A stretch of DNA of 64,000 nt from Charina bottae (Eukaryota > Chordata > Lepidosauria > Squamata > Charinaidae). Below the pieces are notes generated by a model, which saw nothing but the letters and a program-made list of their open reading frames with translations, was not told where the DNA came from and ran no database searches. Both the position numbers and the translations under genes were made by a program. Positions 57,870 to 64,000 of this stretch are shown here, in pieces (the stretch's first letter is position 1; each line of letters starts with the position of its first letter). The stretch is from assembly GCA_023362775.1 (NCBI GenBank), contig JALMGJ010000006.1, positions 61,022,501 through 61,086,500 of the forward strand. Direction: 5' to 3'.

Positions 57870-60800
57870 GTTTACATGCACAAAAATGCACAGAGAGGCG
57901 CACACACTGCATTAGTCATCCAGATGCAAAGAACAGTGTGAGCACAAGATATCTTACATTATTTACAACAGTATGTTGATCCTAACATCCATTTGTTTCT
58001 TTGAATGCACTTCCAATGTATTACTGAGTAAGACATCAGCTTCCAGGTGTGCACTTGGTTGTACATTCAATTCATACTCACTTCTGATTTAGCTAAGAAA
58101 ATCTATGCTACAGCCAGGGGCAGTAGGGAAGGAAGTTCGAGAGAGAGATCCAAAGGTGTTTTAGAGAGAGAGAGAGAGTATTAATAATTAATAATTAATA
58201 AATTATTAAATTAAATTAAATTATTATTAATAAATAATAATTAATAATGTTTAATAACATTAAAGAGGAAGAATGCTTTTGTCTTCTTATATAAAGAATT
58301 GGGTGGAGTCATGATGACCACCTTTTCCCTGCAAAAGGATTTTTAAATAGCATTTACAATCTGACAGCCCAGTCATTTCTCTTTCTCTCTCTCTCTCCAG
58401 CCCAGTCAGCCCTCCCTCCCTCCCTCCCCCTCTCTCTCTCAACACACACACACTTGTGCTTAACTGCGAAATTGGTTTCTTGGGATGGTATACTGGACTT
58501 TTAGAATGTATATTCTCAGAAGCTAGGACCCCTTTTCCTCATTAATCCTTCAAGGGTCCTAATCAATCTAATTCAAGTGTGCATCGCTGCTTCTCTATAG
58601 AATGTACAATATAGATCTACAAAAAAGTTGAGGTGTTTTGCAGGCCTTGATACTTCCTGATCTGCAAAAGACTACCATTTGAAAAAGAAATGAAAACCTT
58701 TAAGACTTGAATAAAAATTCGAAAAACATAGTGCATTTAGTTTTAAACATAAAAGCTTACTACTGTATTGCGCATATATTAGCATCCTACATACAGAGAG
58801 TAAAAAAAATTAAGATGTAAAAAAGAATCCCAAAACAATTAAAGTAAAAAATGTTCTAGTAATTAACTATTATTTTTCACAAAACTAGTCTAATTATATA
58901 TCAGTCATGCTGAAATGAAAGGTCAACAACTACAGATGCATAATTTCCTTCTGATAGATTGCTGTTTGAAAATAGGTTTATGACAATTATGTGATTAATT
59001 TCCTTTTATTAAACAGCATTATGAAACTTCATGATGCATTCATCTGTTTATTACTGTTACTTTTCTGTTTAGTTTGAAATTAATGGTGAATGCTATATAA
59101 GCTGAATAAAAAATTCAGATAGGTAAGCATTACCTTTTAAAATAGTCCCTGATTGCAGATTAATTGTATGGTGTCTGTGATATCTTGGTGATATATAATC
59201 ACATCCACATCAAGAAAGCTCATCCATTTGAAGACGTCTAACAATTTACTTTCCATGTCTGGATCAAGTAATAGTGTGCTCTGCAATCTTTTTGATCTTC
59301 CTTTGTTCACCTCCTTATCTTTAAGCTTTGGTACTTATATTATCAAATGTACTTCACATAATTATTATATGAGCTTTCATTCAGACTTCCACTGATGTGT
59401 TCAGTAACCCACCATAAGGTGTTCTTCAATGCTGTCCATAGTTTTTTGCATAGAAATTTAATGGCCTTTTGAGAAGTTCAAAACATGATAAAGATTTCTA
59501 TGCAAGTTTTTTTTTGCAATATGTGGTTTTTGCTTCCATGAATAGCAATTGTCTTTATGAATTCCTCCCAGTGAGCAAACATTCTAATTCAATTGTCAAA
59601 TATAAGTTTGAGGAAAGAGAGGACAAGTGAATGTATATTTATCAGTCTTCTGGATTCTGAAGATTGTGGTAAGATAATGTTGGTGCTGATACTCATTTAA
59701 GGAAAAGAGGGCCGAGAAGTTAATGTTCTACAAGACTAATAGCTGATGGTTCATTAGTTTAAAAGCATGTATCTACCATTCTTCTAAATGGTTGGAAGTC
59801 AAATACATGCACCGAGCACACCATACATATACAAACAAACATATATTTATCTAGTACAGAAGACTTGAAGATTCTGAATTTGAACTCCCATGGCTTCACA
59901 ATGAGTGGATGCTGGAGATTGTAGCTCAGCAACATCTAACCTAAGAGTGGGCCACCCCTGATGGAGTAGATCAACTTTCTGTCAGCAAGACTTGTCAGTT
60001 GGGTGCCTTTACAACATGGCTATGCTGGCTGGGAGTTATAGCTCAGCAGCAGCTGATAGACCACAGGTAGGCAAAATAAATTAAAGGCATGAGATAAGAA
60101 AAAGAAATAGGTAAGTTTAATTTACGCCAACACCATTCACTATACCTCTCCATACCTTTCTTTCCTGGCAAACCATTGTAATTTATTCTTTAAATTTCAC
60201 TCCATCCATCCATGACTTTTTGCTTTTCCGCTCCTTCTCAGTCAACTTAGGCTTTCTTCAAATTTTTGTCCTCACTTATTCTCTCTATATGACAAAAATT
60301 CCTTTAAATGCTTCTTCTGTACTCATAACTTACTTGTGCATCCAGTCCACATTCATTCTTCTCCCATGAACAGAGGATCATGCTTTTACATAGCCATTTT
60401 CACTCATCTGAACAGCTAATCCATTTTTCTATACTTCATTCATTCAGAAATTTGCACAGTTTGTTCCAAAAACAATCCCTGGTTCTTTCATTATCATTAT
60501 AGCCCAGCAGTTGAGCATTTGATTGCAGATCATGAGGCCCCAGTTAAAATCTTGGTGCACCCTTTCCTTTCCCCCTCAAGTCCTGCTATGCTGCTTCATC
60601 ATGGCAGGTTGGTGGAGTTTCTGAGACAGATGAGGAAAGAATGCCAGAAGTGCACAGCAAGAGTATATATTCTCAGCAGATTTACCCAAGACATGAAGGT
60701 CATCCCAGCTGCTCAGTTAAAGTAAGTAGGCACTTTTATCAGGCACAGAGATATAGGAAGAAGCTAGAGGCAGATGATCATGTCAGTGACAATGGTAAAG

Positions 60801-61470
60801 GCATCATTTCATATTGCATGAAAGAAGGCAATGATAAAACACTCCTGCATCTTACACACACACCCCAAAAAAAACCCTGTAACTATACAATATAAAGTGA
60901 TTGACGATACTGTATACTGCTGGATGGTGGGCTCCTCAGGTCCTCACATTTTTGTATACCTGGCCATTAAAAAAAAAAAAAAAACTTCACCAAATGTCCC
61001 TTCTGGTGGACTGTCCCTTAACGCTGTGAATCTGAGTTCTTGCTACAGGGTGATACTTGTAATAAAGCAATTATTCTAAATAATAAAGTTTCTCTAAGCA
61101 TTAATAGCATAGACAAAATTTAAGAAAACTGGTTGGTATATGCATGATTTGGTAGATTTGCTCAGAGACAACATTTGTTTCATTATGACATTCAATTTTT
61201 TTATGATATAAATCACACTATTCGTATGATAAAATTTAAACACATGCCAATGTAGTCTGAAGAAAGATTTATTTCCAGAGTAAGAAATGTGCTGTCTTTG
61301 TGTTAGTAGGTATTATACACATACCTCAAGGGAGAAAATAATAATAGAAAGTGCTGATAAGTGTTAGAATTCAACATTCTTCTTTTAATTCAACGTGCTA
61401 CAGAGGAAGATCTGAAGACCATTCAGAGCACTAATGGTGTTTATGATGCAGCTCTTTGAGATATTTTGTT
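57870..61470. other. Mostly unique sequence with simple repeats
   Basis: No gene is seen. GA, TAAT, TC and CA simple repeats occupy parts of 58150-58260 and 58378-58452. A degenerate tRNA-like piece (CCCAGCAGTTGAGCATTTGA) lies near 60503. Fragments of a dispersed repeat (GGGAGTTATAGCTCAGCAGC) lie near 59920-60070. 58850-59100 has no repeat features. Confidence 0.45.
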
Positions 61471-61473
61471 GCT

Positions 61474-61755
61474 GATATTGCCATAAAAAGGTAAGGGTTC
61501 CCCCCGCACATTTGTGCAGTCGTGTTTCCGACTCTAGGGGCTGGTGCTCATCTCCATTTGTTAGCCGAAGAGCCAGCATTGTCCAAAGATGCTTCCACAG
61601 TCATGTGGCTGGCATGACGCGCGCAGAATGCTGTTACCTTCCCACCGAAGTGGTACCTATTAATCTACTTGCATTTGCATGCTTTCTAATTGCTAGGTTG
61701 GCAAGAGCTGGGGTGATTGCAGGAGCTCACTCCGTCACACGGGGATATTGCCATA
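61474..61755 (-). mobile_element. 5'-truncated SINE with 12-bp TSD
   Basis: GATATTGCCATA flanks the element at 61474-61485 and 61744-61755. The body matches the SINE at 30043 but ends at CACTCCGTCACACGGG, before the tRNA head. The TSD shows it inserted in this shortened form. Confidence 0.85.
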
Positions 61756-61779
61756 CAGGAAAATAAAACCCAAAGCTGG

Positions 61780-62079
61780 AAAGACAGAATTACAGTGGGA
61801 ACATGGGACATAAGAAGCATGAACATGGGAAAACTGAACTCAGTAAAAAATGAAATAAATTGATTACACGTTGACATCTTAGGCATCAGTAAATTAAAAT
61901 GGACTGGAATTGGATACTTTCAATCAGAAGATCATACTGTTTCCTACCCAGGGCATGAAAAACAAAGAAGGAGCAGTGTTACTTTCATAGTTTTATAGCA
62001 AATTCTGTCAGTCAATGACAGAATGATATCACTTAGACTTTGTGGATACCCCTTCAATATGACAATTATTCAAGTTCCA
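61780..62079 (+). pseudogene. RTE/BovB endonuclease, first part
   Basis: The plus strand encodes VGTWDIRSMNMGKLNSVKNE, HVDILGISKLKWTGIGYFQS and NDRMISLRLCGYPFNMTIIQV, the N-terminal endonuclease region of RTE LINEs. It is broken by stops and interrupted at about 62080. Confidence 0.75.
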
Positions 62080-62395
62080 ATAGAAGAATATATGTAGCTT
62101 GCTGCATTCTTGGAGCCTTCAGAGCTTGGTAGTTTTCTTGCAGACACTTCATTACCCAGCTAGGTAACATCATCAGTGCGAGGGAGAGTGAGGTTTGCTG
62201 GCTGTTTATATATAGTGGCTTGTCCTTCCAGTCCTTGATGGGGGTGTGGCTTTCTCCGCAGTTAGGGTATTGTTACTTCCCTGATTGTTTATCTGGTGCT
62301 GTTGCTTGCTTATCTATAAGTTAGTTGCTGGAGGGGATGTGTTCTAGGCTGTTCATTTACCTTCTCGCTTTCAGTTATACCTTCTATTGCAGTAG
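62080..62395 (-). mobile_element. PLE-type cassette inserted in the RTE fragment
   Basis: In reverse, CTGATGA (62176-62170), a hairpin TTACC/GGTAA and GAAGTGTCTGCAAGAAAACT lead to AGCTCTGAAGGCTCC. This matches the cassette at 11845 and uses the T form of CTGANGA. GTTCCAA on the left and GTTCTCCAA on the right suggest a short duplication of the RTE target. Confidence 0.65.
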
Positions 62396-62986
62396 TTCTC
62401 CAACTACTGATGGAGAAGAAGATGACGAGTTTTATGGTCAAGTTCAGTTTGAAATCAACAGAACATGCAAGCAAAAGGTGCTGCTTGTGCCTGGATACTG
62501 GAATGCCAAAGTTATAAATACTAAGGAGAAAAACGTAGTTGGACTGTATGGCCTAGGAAACTGAAATGATTTATCCGTTTCTGCCAATCCAATAATTTCT
62601 TCATTGCTAACACAAACGAAACAACACCAGTGTACATGGAGATCACCAGATGGAGTACATAGAAATCAAATTGACTCTATTATTGATAGGAGATAGAAGA
62701 GCTTAATTATAGCAACAAAGTCATGGCCAGGGCTGACACTGGAAGAAATCACAAATTGCCCAAGTGCAAGTTCCAAGTGGAGCTAACACAGAAGAACCAA
62801 GCCAACCGAGTTTCCACAATGTGATCTTGTGAATATACCTACTATTTTCAAGGAGAACATTGAAAATTGCTTTGATGTCCTGAACCTCATTGATAGGGAC
62901 CAGAGGAACTGTGGAAAGACATCAAAGAAGTTAAGGATGAATGTGAAAAGAGACTTCCAAAGACCCAGAAACAGAAGAAAGTAGAT
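62396..62986 (+). pseudogene. RTE/BovB endonuclease, second part
   Basis: APTTD-like codons resume as PTTDGEEDDEFYGQVQFEIN, then VLLVPGYWNAKVINTKEKNV, RSPDGVHRNQIDSIIDRR and later NLIDRDQRNCGKT. It continues the element from 61780, with many frame breaks. The hAT terminus starts at 62987. Confidence 0.7.
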
Positions 62987-63039
62987 CAGGGCTTTCCAAA
63001 GTTTTCCCGCGGCGACACACCAACCGCACATACTATTGC

Positions 63040-63177
63040 CAATTGCTATTTTGGCAAGAGCTGGGGCAAGTGCGGGAGCTCACTCTGTCATGCGGGGCTA
63101 GGGATTCGAACCTCTGAACTTGCAATCTTCCAATCAACAAGCCTGGCATCTTACCCGCTGAGCCATCATGCCACTTT
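63040..63177 (-). mobile_element. SINE head fragment inside the hAT element
   Basis: Reading in reverse, GGCATGATGGCTCAGCGGGT (box A) and GAGGTTCGAATCCCTAGCCC (box B) lead to GGGGCAAGTGC..., and the match ends at AATTGC. The 3' half is missing. Confidence 0.8.
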
Positions 63178-64000
63178 TTGATTCCATGAACAACTTGATT
63201 TCATTTCACAAATCATAAAATCTTTTCAGCATTTTACCCCGACTTAGCCACCTTACTTCAGAAAAGTAAATTATGTCCCCATAATCAGCATCCATACTTT
63301 TAAGAACTCCTGGAATTGGCGATGATTCAATCCCTTGGCCCTTATGAAATTCACTGCTTTGATGACAATTTGCATGACATTATCCATTTTTAAAGCTTTT
63401 GCGCATAAATTTTCTTGATGTAGAATGCAGTGATATTTCATCAAACGTGAGTTGCCGGCAGCACTTGCTTCGTCTTCTATCAATTTTGTAAGTCCCTCAC
63501 TTTTACCAACCATCACCGGGGTGCCATCAGTAGATATACCAGATATGTTAACAATGGTTAAAGAAAATAGCTTTAATGTCATTTTTACTGTTTCGTACAA
63601 ATCAAAAGATTTTGTTGTGTCTTTTAATGGCACCAAAGAAGCCATTTCTTCAGTGACATTATATTCGTTATCAATACCTCTGATAAAAATGGCAAGTTGA
63701 GCCGTATCTGTAGCATCTGTACTTTCATCCATTGCGAAAGCATAAAATTTGAAATTAGCAGCTTTACTCTTCAAACCTCTTTCGATAGATTTTTCTATTT
63801 CTTCAATTCGCCTGGCTAGAGTCTGGTGAGACAAAGTGATTTTAGAAAAATCGCTTTTTTTATCAAGACAAATTATATGTGCCATGCTTTCTATACATTG
63901 CTTAATAAACTCACAATCGGTAAATGGTTTTGATTTTTTTGCAATCAGATTTGCTACCAAATAACTAGCTTTTATAATAGAGTCCTTCTGAGTTGTGACT
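63178..64000 (-). pseudogene. hAT transposase, partial and frameshifted
   Basis: Cut-and-paste transposase of the hAT-Charlie type; host genes such as the GTF2IRD2 family contain related domains. The frame 63960-63271 includes QTLARRIEEIEKSIERGLKS, FAMDESTDATDTAQL with the first catalytic-type Asp, GISTDGTPVMVGKSEGLTKL with the second, and HCILHQENLCAKALKMDNVM. A frame change near 63288 leads to DADYGDIIYFSEVRWLSRGK and KRFYDL, then a stop. The zinc-finger N-terminus is off the window and the C-terminal dimerisation region is missing. It is inactive as seen. Confidence 0.85.

Larger units (their letters stand above)
62987..64000 (-). mobile_element. hAT transposon carrying transposase, runs off the window
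   Basis: CAGGGCTTTCCAAAGTTTTC at 62987 is the same terminal repeat as in the MITEs at 30717 and 38913. GCGGCGACACACC follows. A SINE head fragment interrupts the element (about 63040-63177). The transposase is on the minus strand to its right. The C-terminal transposase part between the SINE and the terminus is absent. The other end lies beyond 64000. Confidence 0.8.

Overview
This is a gene-poor, AT-rich vertebrate window. I found no convincing host protein-coding exon, rRNA or functional tRNA gene. The repeats point to a squamate reptile, most likely a lizard: several BovB (RTE) LINEs, tRNA-headed SINEs sharing the BovB-like 3' end, a long L1, an R4/Dong-like LINE with a restriction-enzyme-like endonuclease, CR1-like tails, Penelope-like element (PLE) pieces, Tc1/mariner and hAT transposons. 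The species cannot be read from the sequence.

Layout. 1-1147: unannotated sequence and an AT microsatellite. 1148-10540: one L1 insertion bounded by a perfect 19-bp target-site duplication (TSD). It carries nested insertions: an R4-like fragment (2005-2966), a SINE (3011-3291), a palindromic PLE-type element (7511-7789), two CR1-like tails, and a 716-bp hAT element (9609-10324). 10541-20330: mostly unique sequence with an inverted-repeat PLE cassette (11654-11919), a SINE, a MIR-like relic and two BovB 3' fragments from different lineages (16245-16693 and 17510-18226). 20331-34139: a TA-flanked MITE, a tRNA-like head beside R4 fragments, a hexanucleotide microsatellite, a decayed PLE cassette, a SINE and a CpG-rich hAT MITE (30717-31042). 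34140-37480: a long BovB copy with a 451-codon RT frame and an 87-bp in-frame tandem duplication, then a LINE RT relic on the minus strand. 37481-45060: a second CpG-rich hAT MITE (38913-39149), a BovB insertion inside a Tc1 end (39538-40115), and a PLE GIY-YIG endonuclease with its pLTR-like tail (44457-45030). 45061-57195: a nearly intact Tc1 transposase on the minus strand, an internally deleted L1, and an 820-bp Tigger-like MITE with a long internal hairpin. 57196-64000: SINEs, then a nest at the right end: an RTE/BovB endonuclease fragment split by a PLE cassette, abutting an hAT element whose transposase (minus strand) runs off the window.

How the parts relate. The SINEs carry the BovB-type 3' end, so BovB machinery probably mobilised them. 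The hAT MITEs at 9609, 30717 and 38913 share terminal inverted repeats with the transposase-bearing hAT element at 62987. Five loci share one cassette: a CTGANGA box, a short hairpin, and GAAAC or its decayed form. It resembles a hammerhead-ribozyme core and is linked to a PLE endonuclease at one locus. I consider this cassette and its perfect 123-bp-arm palindromic version at 7544-7790 the most interesting structures here. Both are mobile-element biology; I see no host operon or defence system.
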